Part shown: positions 47,075-56,901 of the stretch, piece by piece
Layout: every line of letters begins with the position of its first letter
Position numbering within the stretch: position 1 is the first letter of the stretch
DNA from: Pseudomonadota bacterium
GTDB lineage: Bacteria > Pseudomonadota > Gammaproteobacteria > Steroidobacterales > Woeseiaceae
Direction of reading: 5' to 3'
Assembly: GCA_022563195.1 (NCBI GenBank)
Contig: JADFNV010000012.1
Coordinates: 1-64,000 of the forward strand
Length of the DNA stretch: 64,000 nt
Notes under the pieces: generated by a model
Databases searched by the model: none
What the model was told of the DNA's origin: nothing
What the model saw: only the letters and a program-made list of their open reading frames with translations
Program-made: the position numbers and the translations under genes

Positions 47075-48513
47075 GCGGCCAGTGGGAAGTCGTCATTGGT
47101 CTCGAGATCCATGCGCAGCTCGCGACACGCAGCAAGATTTTTTCGAGTGCCGCGACGACTTACGGCGCCGAGCCCAACACGCAGGCCTGTCTTGTGGACC
47201 TTGGCTATCCGGGCGTGTTGCCAGTGCTGAACGAGGAAGTCATCCGCATGGCCTGCAAGTTCGGTCTCGCCGTAAACGCTACCGTTGCTCAACGCTCGGT
47301 GTTTGCGCGCAAGAATTACTTCTATCCGGACCTGCCCAAGGGCTACCAGATCAGCCAGTACGAATTGCCGATCGTCGAGCACGGCGAACTCTATATCAAA
47401 GATGCTGAAGGCAAAGACAAGCGCATCGGCATCACGCGCGCGCATCTCGAAGAGGATGCGGGCAAGTCGATCCACGAGGGCCTGGGCCGGTCGTCGGGCA
47501 TTGATCTCAATCGTGCTGGCACACCGTTGCTGGAAATCGTCTCCGAACCCGATTTGCGTTCGGCCAAAGAGGCGATCGCGTACATGCGCAAGATTCACAC
47601 GATCGTTCGTTATCTCGAGATCTCGGACGGCAACATGGCCGAAGGATCCTTCCGCTGTGATGCGAACGTGTCCGTGCGTCCGCGCGGCCAGAAGGAACTG
47701 GGCACACGCGCCGAGCTCAAGAATTTGAATTCATTCCGTTTCATCGAAAAAGCGATTAACTTCGAAGTCGAGCGCCAGATCGAGTTGCTCGAAGATGGCG
47801 GCAAAGTCGTGCAGGAGACGCGTCTGTACGATTCCGATCGCGACGAGACACGCACAATGCGCGCCAAGGAAGAAGCCAACGATTATCGCTACTTCCCGGA
47901 TCCGGATTTGTTACCGATCGAGATCGATGAGGAGTACATCGAGGCCGTGCGCCGCACCTTGCCCGAACTGCCGGACGCGAAGCAACAACGATTCGTCAAG
48001 GAATACAGCCTTAAGGCAAGTGATGCTGCCATTCTCACGGTCAACCGGGCCTTGGCCGATTATTTCGAAACTGCAGTCGCAGCAGGTACGGCCAAAGCAC
48101 GAACGGTCGCGAACTGGGTGATCGGCGATCTTGCGGCTGCACTCAATAAAGATGGCCTGGAGATTGAAACGAGCCGTATCGCCGCTGGCGATCTGTCCGG
48201 CTTACTTGACCGAATAACCGACAACACGATCTCCGGCAAAATAGCCAAGGAAGTGTTCGACGCCATGTGGGCCGGCGAGGGCACGGCCGACGAGATCATC
48301 GAGGCGCGTGGCCTCAAACAAATCACTGACACGTCGGCGATCGAAGCTGTGGTCGACGAGGTCATCGCTGCCAATCCTACGCAGGTCGCCGAATACCAGG
48401 CGGGCAAGGACAAGCTGATCGGCTTCTTCGTCGGTCAGGTCATGAAAGAGACGGGCGGCAAGGCCAATCCCGGCCAGGTCAACGCGATCCTCAAAAAGAA
48501 ACTCGCCAGGTAA
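47071..48513 (+). CDS. gatB: Asp-tRNA(Asn)/Glu-tRNA(Gln) amidotransferase subunit B
   Basis: A 480-residue subunit that activates the misacylated tRNA's side-chain carboxylate with ATP and performs transamidation. The signature [18 protein letters not shown] opens the protein, with [18 protein letters not shown] and [23 protein letters not shown], and a C-terminal YqeY-like domain (about 330-480). GTG 47071 has GGAGG seven bases upstream and overlaps the gatA stop; an ATG at 47053 is possible but has no ribosome site. Confidence 0.95.
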   Translation: MSGQWEVVIGLEIHAQLATRSKIFSSAATTYGAEPNTQACLVDLGYPGVLPVLNEEVIRMACKFGLAVNATVAQRSVFARKNYFYPDLPKGYQISQYELPIVEHGELYIKDAEGKDKRIGITRAHLEEDAGKSIHEGLGRSSGIDLNRAGTPLLEIVSEPDLRSAKEAIAYMRKIHTIVRYLEISDGNMAEGSFRCDANVSVRPRGQKELGTRAELKNLNSFRFIEKAINFEVERQIELLEDGGKVVQETRLYDSDRDETRTMRAKEEANDYRYFPDPDLLPIEIDEEYIEAVRRTLPELPDAKQQRFVKEYSLKASDAAILTVNRALADYFETAVAAGTAKARTVANWVIGDLAAALNKDGLEIETSRIAAGDLSGLLDRITDNTISGKIAKEVFDAMWAGEGTADEIIEARGLKQITDTSAIEAVVDEVIAANPTQVAEYQAGKDKLIGFFVGQVMKETGGKANPGQVNAILKKKLAR

Positions 48514-48548
48514 AGCTCTGCCGGCGCCCGCTGTAGGAAGAACCCGTC

Positions 48549-48938
48549 ACACGGGCACGTCATCGGGTATTTGCTCGCGCTTAACCTCGCTCGCATCGGC
48601 CTGCGCTTGCTTGGGCGTCCTGCGTCGCAGCGCTCCGGACGACGCGCGAGCAAACACACCGATTTCGCGCCCCTGCCGAGTCGTGCGCGGAACATCCCGC
48701 CCGCCGGCCCCACGAAGATCGGAGGGCGGACACGATACGGTGGCTCGTCGAGCGTCGTCGAATCCGAGCGGAGCAGGGACAGCGAGAGCGAGGATTCGCG
48801 GATTGGAGCGAGACAGGGATGTCGACGCGACATTGAGCTCGAGGAGCCACCGTGTCGGGGCCGCCGTGCTCGACAAATACCCGGTGGCGTGCCCGTGTGT
48901 AGGGACCGCCTTTCAGATAACGGTGACGTGCCCGTGTG
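48549..48938 (+). repeat. Dispersed TIR element, copy D
   Basis: This is the clearest copy. The left end (ACACGGGCACGTCATCGG, 48549-48566, continuing to TATTTG at 48573) and right end (48914-48938, ending GACGTGCCCGTGTG) form a roughly 24-bp imperfect terminal inverted repeat. A second inverted left end lies inside at 48874-48898, so the right side is doubled. Both GC-rich modules are present; a 17-base segment found in A and C is missing near 48590. It follows gatB in the same orientation, flanked by CTGTAGG (48530) and CCTACAG (48945), and an eight-T run follows at 48955. The gap 48514-49054 holds this element plus the next gene's promoter. Confidence 0.85.
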
Positions 48939-49013
48939 ACTGGCCCCTACAGTTATTTTTTTTGGACAAAGAGCACGTAGCCGATAGCGTGACCGCACGG
49001 CCGTGTGCTAGGC

Positions 49014-49050
49014 TATGTAATCTAAATATAAAGAAATTCTTATATATTTA
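49014..49050 (+). promoter_or_regulatory. Candidate promoter and operator of the regulator-metF-metH operon
   Basis: An AT-rich palindrome at 49026-49045 (ATATA, a bulged A, AAGAA, A, TTCTT, ATAT) lies 9 bases before the ArsR-type gene. A TATGTA -10-like hexamer at 49014-49019 would place the start inside it. The location fits autoregulation by the encoded ArsR-type protein. Confidence 0.5.
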
Positions 49051-49054
49051 TATT

Positions 49055-49945
49055 ATGCAAAGTTCGACCGAACAACTGATATTCCAACTCAAGGCACTGG
49101 CCGACCCGATCCGGCTGCGCGTGATTGCTCTTTGCAGGCATGTTGAGTGCAGCGTATCGGAACTCACGCAGGTGCTGGGGCAGAGTCAGCCGCGCATTTC
49201 CCAGCATCTCAAACAATTATGCGATGCGGACCTGCTGCAGCGATTTCGCGATGGGCACTTTGTCTATTACAGAATGCCGTTGCGCGGCGATCAGGCGACA
49301 GCCCATCGTCGATTCCTTGCGTTGATGCCGGCTGACGAGCCCGCTTTCGAGCGCGACCTGGAGAAGCTACGCCAGTTGCGCAGTGCCAAAAGTGTGGCGT
49401 CTCCCGCGGAGCACGATGACGCATCGATTCGCCACCTGCATCGTGCCCTTGTCGAGCTGACAGTTGCGGCGCCGCTCGGCGCACTCATCGATATCGGTAG
49501 CGGTCAGGGCCGCATATTGAAGTTGTTGGGATCGCGCGCGCAACGTGCCGTGGGCGTTGATATCGACTCAGACGCCAGGCAACTTGCGCGTACAGAACTG
49601 TTGTTGGCCGGCGTTGAGAACTGCAGTGTTCGCAAAGGGGACATGTACGATTTGCCGTTTGCCGATGCGGAGTTCGACACGGTCATTCTGGACGACGTAC
49701 TTGGCGTCGCCAACAAACCCCTGGTGGCGATTGTCGAGGCGTGCCGGCTGCTGAAACCCGGCGGACGCATGCTGCTGCTTGGGCAAGCCGATCGCGGCAA
49801 CATCGCTCTGCTCGAAGAGCACTTTGCGCAATGGTGTCAGGCTACCGGCTTGCGTCTCGCACCGCCGCGCCGCATACCCCTGCACGAACCCCGCTGGTTA
49901 CTTGCCGTCGCGACAGCGGCGGACTTCGAATCGGTGGCCGCATGA
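49055..49945 (+). CDS. ArsR-type regulator fused to a SAM methyltransferase domain (SahR-like)
   Basis: The 296-residue protein joins an N-terminal winged helix (about 1-80: LKALADPIRLRVIALC, then ELTQVLGQSQPRISQHLKQLCDADLL) to a C-terminal class I methyltransferase-like domain (about 120-285) with the SAM motif LIDIGSGQGRILKLL and a later VGVDIDSDAR. This layout, upstream of metF and metH, matches SahR, which senses S-adenosylhomocysteine and represses methionine-cycle genes. No metal-binding cysteine pair of the ArsR kind is seen. ATG 49055 was chosen; a frame that extends upstream reads through repeat D. Its stop overlaps metF (ATGA). Confidence 0.87.
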   Translation: MQSSTEQLIFQLKALADPIRLRVIALCRHVECSVSELTQVLGQSQPRISQHLKQLCDADLLQRFRDGHFVYYRMPLRGDQATAHRRFLALMPADEPAFERDLEKLRQLRSAKSVASPAEHDDASIRHLHRALVELTVAAPLGALIDIGSGQGRILKLLGSRAQRAVGVDIDSDARQLARTELLLAGVENCSVRKGDMYDLPFADAEFDTVILDDVLGVANKPLVAIVEACRLLKPGGRMLLLGQADRGNIALLEEHFAQWCQATGLRLAPPRRIPLHEPRWLLAVATAADFESVAA

Positions 49946-50826
49946 CGGACGACACAGTAATGCTTAATAGCACAACAGGCTCTGTCGACGTTTCGTTCGA
50001 ATTTTTTCCTCCACACAACTCGAAAATGGCGGCGGATCTGTGGCGCTCGATCGAGCGTTTGGCCATTCTCGGGCCCAGGTTCGTGTCCGTTACCTATGGT
50101 GCGGATGGTTCGACACGCGCACGCACACACGCGGCGGTGACGAGAATCGTAAGCGACACAGATCTGACGGCCGCGCCGCATTTGACGTGCATAGACGCAA
50201 GTCGTGGAGAGATTGACGATATTGCGCGCGCATACTGGGACATGGGTGTTCGGCACCTTGTCGCGCTTCGCGGTGATTTTCCGGATGACTATGTACCAAG
50301 AGCCGATGGTTATACCTACGCTTCGGATCTTGTCGCCGGCCTGCGCAGAATCGCCGATTTTGATATATCGGTCGCAGCGTATCCCGAAGTACATCCCGAT
50401 GCGTCGAGTCCGACCTCCGATCTCGAAAACCTCAAACGCAAACTGGATTCCGGAGCGTCGCGAGCCATCACGCAGTTTTTCTTCGATGTCGACGTTTTCC
50501 TGCGTTTTCGCGATCTCGCCGCGGCCGCCGGCATCGAATCGACGATAGTGCCCGGCATTCTGCCGATTACGCGTTTTCCCCAGTTGCAGCGATTTGCCGT
50601 GCGATGCGGTGCGAACGTGCCGAAGTGGCTGCATGATCGGTTTGCGGGCCTCGAGGACGATGTCGAGACGCGGCAGATGATCGCGGCGAGCGTGGCGATC
50701 GAGCAAGTGCAGACGCTGCTATCGGAAGGTATCAGTGAGTTCCATTTCTACACGCTGAACCGTTCCGAGTTGACGTTCGCGATCTGCCATGCACTCGGCG
50801 TGCGACCGCAACAAGCGGCCGCGTGA
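49942..50826 (+). CDS. metF: 5,10-methylenetetrahydrofolate reductase
   Basis: A 294-residue FAD enzyme that makes 5-methyl-THF for methionine synthesis. The family motifs VSFEFFPPHNSKMA near the start, FVSVTYGADGSTR, HLVALRGDFP and AITQFFFDVDVF are visible, as is EFHFYTLNRSEL near the C-terminus. It overlaps the regulator stop by 4 bases and lies 9 bases before metH, so the three form one operon. Confidence 0.95.
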   Translation: MTDDTVMLNSTTGSVDVSFEFFPPHNSKMAADLWRSIERLAILGPRFVSVTYGADGSTRARTHAAVTRIVSDTDLTAAPHLTCIDASRGEIDDIARAYWDMGVRHLVALRGDFPDDYVPRADGYTYASDLVAGLRRIADFDISVAAYPEVHPDASSPTSDLENLKRKLDSGASRAITQFFFDVDVFLRFRDLAAAAGIESTIVPGILPITRFPQLQRFAVRCGANVPKWLHDRFAGLEDDVETRQMIAASVAIEQVQTLLSEGISEFHFYTLNRSELTFAICHALGVRPQQAAA

Positions 50827-50835
50827 GCTAAAGTT

Positions 50836-53800
50836 TTGGACCGCGACGCTCGCATATCCTCTCTAATGCTGTCGCTCGACAGTCGCATCATGCTGCTCGA
50901 TGGTGCGATGGGTACGATGATCCAGAGCTACGCGCTTGGCGAGGACGAATTTCGCGGCGATCGCTTCGGCGACTGGACCAGTGACGTCAAGGGCAACAAC
51001 GATTTGTTGACCCTGACGCGGCCGCAGTTAATTCAGGACATTCATCGTCAGTTTCTCGATGCCGGTGCCGACATCATTGAAACCAATACTTTTAATTCCA
51101 ATGCGCCATCGATGAGCGATTACGCGATGGCTGCGCTGGTGCCGGAGTTGAATCTCACGGCCGCGAGACTTGCGCGTGAATGCGCTGATACGCATGCTTC
51201 CCGTGTCGGTAGTCCGCGGTACGTCGCCGGTGTATTGGGACCCACGAATCGGACTGCTTCGATATCGCCCGACGTCAACGATCCCGGTTATCGCAACATT
51301 CGATTTGCTGAACTGGTCGCGACCTATGAACAGGCGACGAACGCACTGATTGAAGGCGGCGTCGATTTTCTGATGGTCGAAACGATTTTCGACACACTCA
51401 ATGCGAAGGCGGCGATATTCGCGATCAAGCGCTGCTTCAAGACCACTGGCGTGACGTTGCCAGTCATGATTTCAGGCACGATCACAGATGCCTCGGGGCG
51501 TACATTGTCGGGCCAGACGAGCGAGGCATTCTGGAATTCCATCCGCCATGCGGACCCCTTCGTGGTCGGTTTTAATTGCGCACTGGGCGCAGATGATCTG
51601 AGGCCTTACATCTCAGAACTCGCTCGCGTTGCGGACACCCGTGTCTGCGCGCATCCGAATGCAGGTCTGCCGAATGAATTCGGCGAGTATGACGAAACGC
51701 CAGAGCACATGGCAAAAACCATCGAGGAGTTTGCACAAAGCGGGCTGGTCAACCTTGTTGGCGGCTGTTGCGGAACACGGCCTGAGCATATTCGCGCGCT
51801 CAAGGAGGTAATCGAAGGGCTGGCGCCGCGAGTGCCGGCCACGCCGCCTGTGCGTTGCAGGATCGCGGGGCTCGAACCGCTGAACATTGGACCGGATGAC
51901 CTGTTCGTCAATGTGGGTGAGCGCTGCAATGTAACGGGATCGGCGCGTTTTCGACGATTGATTGAGGCCGATGACTATGCAGCCGCAGTCCAGGTTGCTC
52001 GCGACCAGGTGAACAACGGTGCGCAGATCATCGACGTCAACATGGATGAGGGCATGCTCGACTCCGAGAACGCGATGGTGAAGTTCCTGAGCCTCATCGC
52101 CTCGGAGCCGGACATATCGCGGCTTCCGGTCATGATCGACTCGTCGAAATGGTCGGTGATCGAAGCCGGGTTGCAGTGTGTGCAAGGCAAGGCCATCGTC
52201 AATTCGATCAGCCTCAAAGAAGGCGAGCAGCACTTTATCGAACAGGCAGAGCTTGTGCGCGCTTATGGCGCCGCTGTCATCGTCATGGCGTTCGACACCA
52301 AGGGTCAGGCTGACACCATCGAACGCAAGGTCGAGATCTGTAAGCGCTCGCACCAGATACTGACCGAGCAGGTGGGATTCGAATCCTCGGACATCATCTT
52401 TGATCCGAATATTTTCGCCATCGCAACGGGTATTGAAGAACACGCGAGCTACGGCATCAATTTCATCGAGGCGACTCGACAGATCAAGGCAGCATTGCCC
52501 CATTCGCTGGTCAGCGGTGGCGTAAGCAATGTCTCGTTCTCGTTCCGTGGCAACAACGTCGTGCGCGAGGCGATCCACTCGGTATTTCTGTACCACGCGA
52601 TTCGCGCTGGTATGAGCATGGGTATCGTCAATGCGGGTCAACTTGGAATATATGAAGACCTGCCGACCGATTTGCGCGATGCAGTCGAGGATGCGGTACT
52701 CAACCGCTGCGAAGATGCCGCGGAAGGTCTGCTCACCGTGGCCGAACGCTACAGGGGCCAGGCCTCAGGTGCCAAAGCGAAGGTTGCGGACCTTAGTTGG
52801 CGAGAATTGCCCGTCGCGAAGCGCATCGAACATGCGTTGGTTAACGGAATTGACGAGTTTGTCGTTGCTGACGCCGAAGAAGCGAGGCTTGCCTCCGCCC
52901 GACCTCTCGACGTCATCGAAGGTCCGTTGATGGCGGGCATGAATGTCGTCGGCGATCTGTTTGGTGCGGGCAAAATGTTCTTGCCGCAAGTCGTGAAGTC
53001 TGCGCGGGTGATGAAAAAAGCTGTCGGGCATCTCGTGCCGTTTATCGAAGCAAGTCAGGATGGCAAGATGCGTAGCAACGGCAAGATCGTGCTCGCAACC
53101 GTCAAAGGTGACGTTCACGACATCGGTAAAAACATTGTCAGTGTGGTTCTGCAATGCAACAACTTTGAGATTATCAACCTCGGCGTCATGGTGTCGTGTG
53201 AGAAGATCCTTGAGACGGCACGCAGCGAGAACGCACACATCGTCGGCTTGTCCGGGCTGATTACGCCTTCGCTGGATGAAATGGTATACGTCGCCAGCGA
53301 GATGCAACGGCTTGGATTCGACTTGCCATTGTTGATAGGCGGCGCGACAACATCGCCTGTCCACACTGCGGTGAAGATCGAGCCGGGCTATGAAGGCCCG
53401 GTTATTTACGTCAAGGATGCATCGCGTTCGGTAGGCGTGGTGCAGGCGTTGATCGAACCTCGAACGCGGGATGCGCTGATCCAAAAGACTCGCAACGACA
53501 ACCAGCGACGTCGCGAAAACCATGCGAACAAAAAGCGTCTTGCGCCACAGCTGTCGCTGGCAGAGGCGCGCAACCGACGGCATCGTTGTGACTGGGATAA
53601 TTACCAGCCGCCAGTGCCGTCGTTCACGGGCACGCGCGTTTACGATGACATCAATCTCAAGACCGTGCGCGAATACATCGACTGGATGCCGTTCTTCAAT
53701 GCCTGGGAATTTCATGGAAAATTCCCACAGATTCTCAGCGACGCCAGGTTCGGTGAGGCGGCGAGTTCACTCTACGCGGATGCAACCGCAATGCTTGATC

Positions 53801-54549
53801 GCATCATTGCCGAGCAATGGCTGCAGGCGAAAGCTGTTTTTGGCTTCTTCCCGGCCAACAGCGATGATCACGATGACGTATTGGTCTACGCCGATGATGA
53901 CAGGCAGCAGCAACTGCTGCGCTTTTGCCATCTGCGCCAGCAACGATCGAAGCCCGCAGGTCACCCACAAAGCTGCCTGGCTGATTTCGTTGCTCCGGTC
54001 ACGAGCAATCTGCATGACTACCTGGGTGCATTCGCCGTCACAGCGGGCATTGGTATTGATGAGCATGTTGCTTGCTTCGAAGCGGATGATGACGACTACA
54101 GCGCGATTATTCTCAAGGCCCTGGCGGACCGCCTCGCGGAGGCGTGTACGGAGTACCTGCACGCGCGCGTACGCCAGGAGTATTGGCAATATGCGCCGGA
54201 TGAGGAGTTGTCCAACAAAGAATTGATTGCAGAGAAATATCGGGGTATCCGTCCGGCGCCCGGCTATCCGGCATGCCCCGATCACACAGAGAAAGCCAGG
54301 CTTTGGCAACTACTCGATGTCGAGGCGAGTATTGGCCTTCGTTTGACGGAGTCCTATGCGATGTATCCGACAGCGGCAGTCAGCGGATTCTTTTTCTCGC
54401 ACCCGGATGCGCGTTACTTTGCGGTCGGCAGAATCGATCGTGATCAGGTCGAGTCCTACGCCGATCGCAAGGGCATCTCTCTTGCCGAAGCCGAGAAATG
54501 GCTCGCGCCGAATCTCGGCTACGATCCCAGAGCCGCGAACGCCGCGTAG
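50836..54549 (+). CDS. metH: Cobalamin-dependent methionine synthase
   Basis: A 1237-residue, full-length four-module MetH. The homocysteine domain (about 10-330) has the zinc ligands in GFNCALG and VGGCCGT. The methyl-THF domain follows (about 355-610, [14 protein letters not shown]). The cobalamin domain (about 645-880) has the base-off signature [10 protein letters not shown]. The C-terminal reactivation domain (about 900-1237) has [20 protein letters not shown] 50836 gives an N-terminus the length of E. coli MetH; ATG 50866 is the alternative. Presence implies that the cell makes or imports B12. Confidence 0.95.
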   Translation: MDRDARISSLMLSLDSRIMLLDGAMGTMIQSYALGEDEFRGDRFGDWTSDVKGNNDLLTLTRPQLIQDIHRQFLDAGADIIETNTFNSNAPSMSDYAMAALVPELNLTAARLARECADTHASRVGSPRYVAGVLGPTNRTASISPDVNDPGYRNIRFAELVATYEQATNALIEGGVDFLMVETIFDTLNAKAAIFAIKRCFKTTGVTLPVMISGTITDASGRTLSGQTSEAFWNSIRHADPFVVGFNCALGADDLRPYISELARVADTRVCAHPNAGLPNEFGEYDETPEHMAKTIEEFAQSGLVNLVGGCCGTRPEHIRALKEVIEGLAPRVPATPPVRCRIAGLEPLNIGPDDLFVNVGERCNVTGSARFRRLIEADDYAAAVQVARDQVNNGAQIIDVNMDEGMLDSENAMVKFLSLIASEPDISRLPVMIDSSKWSVIEAGLQCVQGKAIVNSISLKEGEQHFIEQAELVRAYGAAVIVMAFDTKGQADTIERKVEICKRSHQILTEQVGFESSDIIFDPNIFAIATGIEEHASYGINFIEATRQIKAALPHSLVSGGVSNVSFSFRGNNVVREAIHSVFLYHAIRAGMSMGIVNAGQLGIYEDLPTDLRDAVEDAVLNRCEDAAEGLLTVAERYRGQASGAKAKVADLSWRELPVAKRIEHALVNGIDEFVVADAEEARLASARPLDVIEGPLMAGMNVVGDLFGAGKMFLPQVVKSARVMKKAVGHLVPFIEASQDGKMRSNGKIVLATVKGDVHDIGKNIVSVVLQCNNFEIINLGVMVSCEKILETARSENAHIVGLSGLITPSLDEMVYVASEMQRLGFDLPLLIGGATTSPVHTAVKIEPGYEGPVIYVKDASRSVGVVQALIEPRTRDALIQKTRNDNQRRRENHANKKRLAPQLSLAEARNRRHRCDWDNYQPPVPSFTGTRVYDDINLKTVREYIDWMPFFNAWEFHGKFPQILSDARFGEAASSLYADATAMLDRIIAEQWLQAKAVFGFFPANSDDHDDVLVYADDDRQQQLLRFCHLRQQRSKPAGHPQSCLADFVAPVTSNLHDYLGAFAVTAGIGIDEHVACFEADDDDYSAIILKALADRLAEACTEYLHARVRQEYWQYAPDEELSNKELIAEKYRGIRPAPGYPACPDHTEKARLWQLLDVEASIGLRLTESYAMYPTAAVSGFFFSHPDARYFAVGRIDRDQVESYADRKGISLAEAEKWLAPNLGYDPRAANAA

Positions 54550-54567
54550 GCGTATTGCGGGTCAGCA

Positions 54568-54591
54568 CCGCGGACGGCATATTCCTCTCCC
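54568..54591. repeat. Short dispersed repeat, first block only
   Basis: These 24 bases, ending GGCATATTCCTCTCCC, are identical to 20958-20981. The second block present there is replaced here by an attC-half-like sequence (54592-54616, minus strand GCCGCCTGAC). Confidence 0.65.
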
Positions 54592-54648
54592 GCAAATCTC
54601 GATCCCGTCAGGCGGCGGATCGGCAGCAGTGAAATGAGGAACAGAACT

Positions 54649-55200
54649 CTAAGATATCAGATTCTGATCCGCATCGAAGCTACGAAAAATCAGCGTTGCA
54701 AAAACAAGCAAAAACATAGACAGGACAACAATATGGATATTACGCCGGCTGCTAATTGCTGCTACAACGAATGCCCCTAACATCAAAGGACTCAACCATG
54801 TAAGTGTAAGGTTCAACAGAATGTAGTGACGAAGAATCCCGAATATCGACACGGCGATCATTGCAGAAAAAAACCAGCGGCTACTTTCTGAGAAATGCTC
54901 TTTCCAGCTAGCTACCCGATCTGGGTTACTGGATATGAGTGCAGTCGTAGCGAGGTACAGGGACAACGGTGTGCCCATTAGAATCGCGAATCCGAGAATG
55001 TTCCAGTGCGCTACAGAATTTAGTGGCCATATACGCCACCATGCCAAGAGATGCACCGCGATGAGAGTGACAAAAGCCAAGGCATGCAGCCAGTCTCTTT
55101 TATGAGCGTCAAAAACACATGGAATGCTAGTTATTAAACTGCCAAGCCCGAGTGCTAGGACAATGGAAGCAGCGATCGAAAGAAACTCGAATATGGTCAA
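54649..55200 (-). CDS. Hypothetical multi-pass membrane protein
   Basis: The 183-residue product has about five or six hydrophobic helices (first FLSIAASIVLALGLGSLI; last VVLSMFLLVFATLIF), with few charged residues between them. I do not recognise the family. The start is TTG with a weak GGCGAG site, and it lies only 10 bases after the end of an attC-like site, as the first gene of a following integron cassette would. The DNA here looks AT-richer than its neighbours, which suggests transfer. It could be a passenger cassette of unknown role. Confidence 0.6.
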   Translation of the reverse strand: MTIFEFLSIAASIVLALGLGSLITSIPCVFDAHKRDWLHALAFVTLIAVHLLAWWRIWPLNSVAHWNILGFAILMGTPLSLYLATTALISSNPDRVASWKEHFSESSRWFFSAMIAVSIFGILRHYILLNLTLTWLSPLMLGAFVVAAISSRRNIHIVVLSMFLLVFATLIFRSFDADQNLIS

Positions 55201-55207
55201 TGTCTCG

Positions 55208-55312
55208 CCACCTAACGGTTTAGCTCACTTGCGCCAGTATCTGGCGTGGCTGTTGCCTTTGCAAGAGCCGTGACAGATGCTTCCCGGCGGCAAGCTCAGC
55301 GATTTGTCAGGC
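55208..55312 (-). other. attC-like recombination site
   Basis: On the minus strand the site opens with GCCGCCTGAC, which contains the stop codon of hicB, and closes with CCGTTAGGTGGC. The outer 26 bases on each side are an imperfect inverted repeat (GCCxCCTxAC and GCTxA.xTTGC parts pair) with unpaired bases, and about 50 bases between form a terminal structure. The right box GTTAGGT fits the GTTRRRY consensus exactly; the left box GCCTGAC differs from RYYYAAC at one base. No integrase is encoded in the window. Confidence 0.55.
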
Positions 55313-55534
55313 GGCAACTTCGAAATACTCGACCCGACTCGATGCCCGCGGAATAGGGAGGTTGTCAGATCGCAAACCTTCGAGGTGGAACGGTATTGCC
55401 TCCCTTATGGCACCTTCGGTTTCCTCCACGGTTGAGCCGGTAGCTACGCAGCCGGGCAAATCCGGAACATATGCAAAATAATTTGCACCCGCGTCTTCAA
55501 TAACAATTGCATATTTTATTGGAGTATTACTCAT
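55307..55534 (-). CDS. HicB-family antitoxin-like protein, no HicA partner seen
   Basis: The 75-residue product has the HicB partial RNase H fold pattern: YAIVIEDAGANYFAYVPDLPGCVATGSTVEETEGAIREAIPFHLEGL. The C-terminal DNA-binding domain of longer HicB proteins is missing. HicB usually neutralises the mRNase HicA, encoded next to it, but no HicA is seen within the 87 bases upstream or the 106 downstream. A short frame upstream that ends in an ATGA overlap does not resemble HicA. It ends inside the attC-like site, so it looks like a cassette-borne orphan. Confidence 0.8.
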   Translation of the reverse strand: MSNTPIKYAIVIEDAGANYFAYVPDLPGCVATGSTVEETEGAIREAIPFHLEGLRSDNLPIPRASSRVEYFEVAA

Positions 55535-55621
55535 TCGAAAATCTCGGCTATTTGCCGCTCAACATGCCACTCATGGTGCTGACCGGGAGCCTTCTTCGTA
55601 CCAGGTGAACTTTCCCCGACC

Positions 55622-56365
55622 CTACCCGCAACCCTGGCAATCCGGTCGCTTTTGTATGCTCACAGAGCTGGATTCGCCACTTGCGGCGTCGTAAAGGCGC
55701 AAGATGCCGCGCGGTGACGCTATGCCGGCAAGGTGTTTGAGTGTTTCGACGGCCATCATCGTGCCAATGACGCCGGGTACCGGGCCAAGTACGCCATGCC
55801 CGGCGCAGTTTTCCAGCGACTCATCCGCGTCGCTGTACAGACATCGATAACAGGGCGAATCCTGGTAATCGGGTCCGAATACGGCCATCTGGCCTTCGAG
55901 GCGTATCGCGGCTCCCGATATCAGGCAGCGGGCAGCGACGACGCATGCATCGCTGATCTGAAACCGGGTAGCGAAATTGTCGCAGCCATCCAGCACGACG
56001 TCGACCCGGCTGATCGTGGCGGCCAACTGGTCACCATTGAGACGCTCAGTGATCGATGTGATGCGTATGTCAGGATTGATGTTGGCGAGATGCTCGGCAG
56101 CGCAATTCGCCTTGAGCTTGCCGACGTCGCCCGGGCCATAGAGCACTTGCCGGCCGAGGTTGGTCACATCGACGGTGTCGAAGTCGCAGAGCAACAAGTT
56201 GCCCACACCACTGGCAGCGAGATAGCTCGCCGCCGCGCAACCGATACCGCCGACACCGATGAGCAGAACGGCGCCCTGCTTGATCCGTTGCTGGCCGCTG
56301 CTACCGATCTGCGCCAGGGCAATATGGCGGGCGTGCCGACTCAGTTGCGGATTGTCACCTGCCAT
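55622..56365 (-). CDS. MoeB/ThiF-family adenylyltransferase (HesA-like)
   Basis: A 247-residue E1-like enzyme that adenylates the C-terminal glycine of a ubiquitin-like sulfur carrier such as MoaD or ThiS. The nucleotide motif is [19 protein letters not shown] near residue 38, with [24 protein letters not shown] and [10 protein letters not shown]. Two zinc-binding pairs are present, CYRC near residue 172 and the C-terminal CQGC. Which carrier it serves is not settled by the sequence. Its start overlaps the ppiB end by 11 bases. Confidence 0.88.
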   Translation of the reverse strand: MAGDNPQLSRHARHIALAQIGSSGQQRIKQGAVLLIGVGGIGCAAASYLAASGVGNLLLCDFDTVDVTNLGRQVLYGPGDVGKLKANCAAEHLANINPDIRITSITERLNGDQLAATISRVDVVLDGCDNFATRFQISDACVVAARCLISGAAIRLEGQMAVFGPDYQDSPCYRCLYSDADESLENCAGHGVLGPVPGVIGTMMAVETLKHLAGIASPRGILRLYDAASGESSSVSIQKRPDCQGCG

Positions 56366-56855
56366 TTGCCTGGGCTTCGATTGTGACGTCCAGAATCGTC
56401 ACGGTTTCAACCGGCACGTCCTGGTGACCCGCGCGATCTCCGGTCTCTACGCCCGCAATGGCATCGACTACGCCCATGCCGTCGGTGACACGAGCGAAGA
56501 CGGCGTAGCCAAAATCCCGGCTACTGTGATTGAGAGAGTCATTGTCGCGCAAATTGATGAAGAACTGCGCGGTTGCGCTGTCGACCATGCCAGTACGTGC
56601 CATCGCGAGAGTGCCCCTGTCGTTGGGCTCACGGTTGTCTGCCTCATTCTTGATTGGTTCCCGCGTATCTTTGCCCGACAGGCTCGCATCCATGCCGCCA
56701 CCCTGGATCATGAAGTTCGGAATGACGCGGTGAAATATGGTGTCTTGAAAAAAGCCGTCTGTGACGTATTGGCGGAAATTCTCGCAGGTGATCGGCGCCT
56801 TTTGGTCGAACAATTCGATGGCGATATCGCCGTGGCTGGTCTTGATCGTAATCAT
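56355..56855 (-). CDS. ppiB: Cyclophilin-type peptidyl-prolyl isomerase (PpiB-like)
   Basis: A 166-residue single-domain cyclophilin that speeds proline isomerisation during protein folding. The catalytic motif [16 protein letters not shown] lies near residue 41, and [11 protein letters not shown] and [12 protein letters not shown] follow. It has no signal peptide, so it is probably cytoplasmic. Confidence 0.93.
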   Translation of the reverse strand: MITIKTSHGDIAIELFDQKAPITCENFRQYVTDGFFQDTIFHRVIPNFMIQGGGMDASLSGKDTREPIKNEADNREPNDRGTLAMARTGMVDSATAQFFINLRDNDSLNHSSRDFGYAVFARVTDGMGVVDAIAGVETGDRAGHQDVPVETVTILDVTIEAQANGR

Positions 56856-56901
56856 GGTGGCTCACTGCAGTAAAAGACCTGCGCTATTTAACACAGATCG
56901 G

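Noticed and set aside
48611-49054. Long in-frame extension upstream of the ArsR-type regulator
   Set aside because: It translates repeat copy D and the AT-rich operator; no family resemblance, and ATG 49055 gives the normal ArsR start.
55535-55621. Possible HicA remnant upstream of hicB
   Set aside because: The short frame (ending EWHVERQIAEIFE) lacks the HicA dsRNA-binding pattern and catalytic His in a recognisable context.
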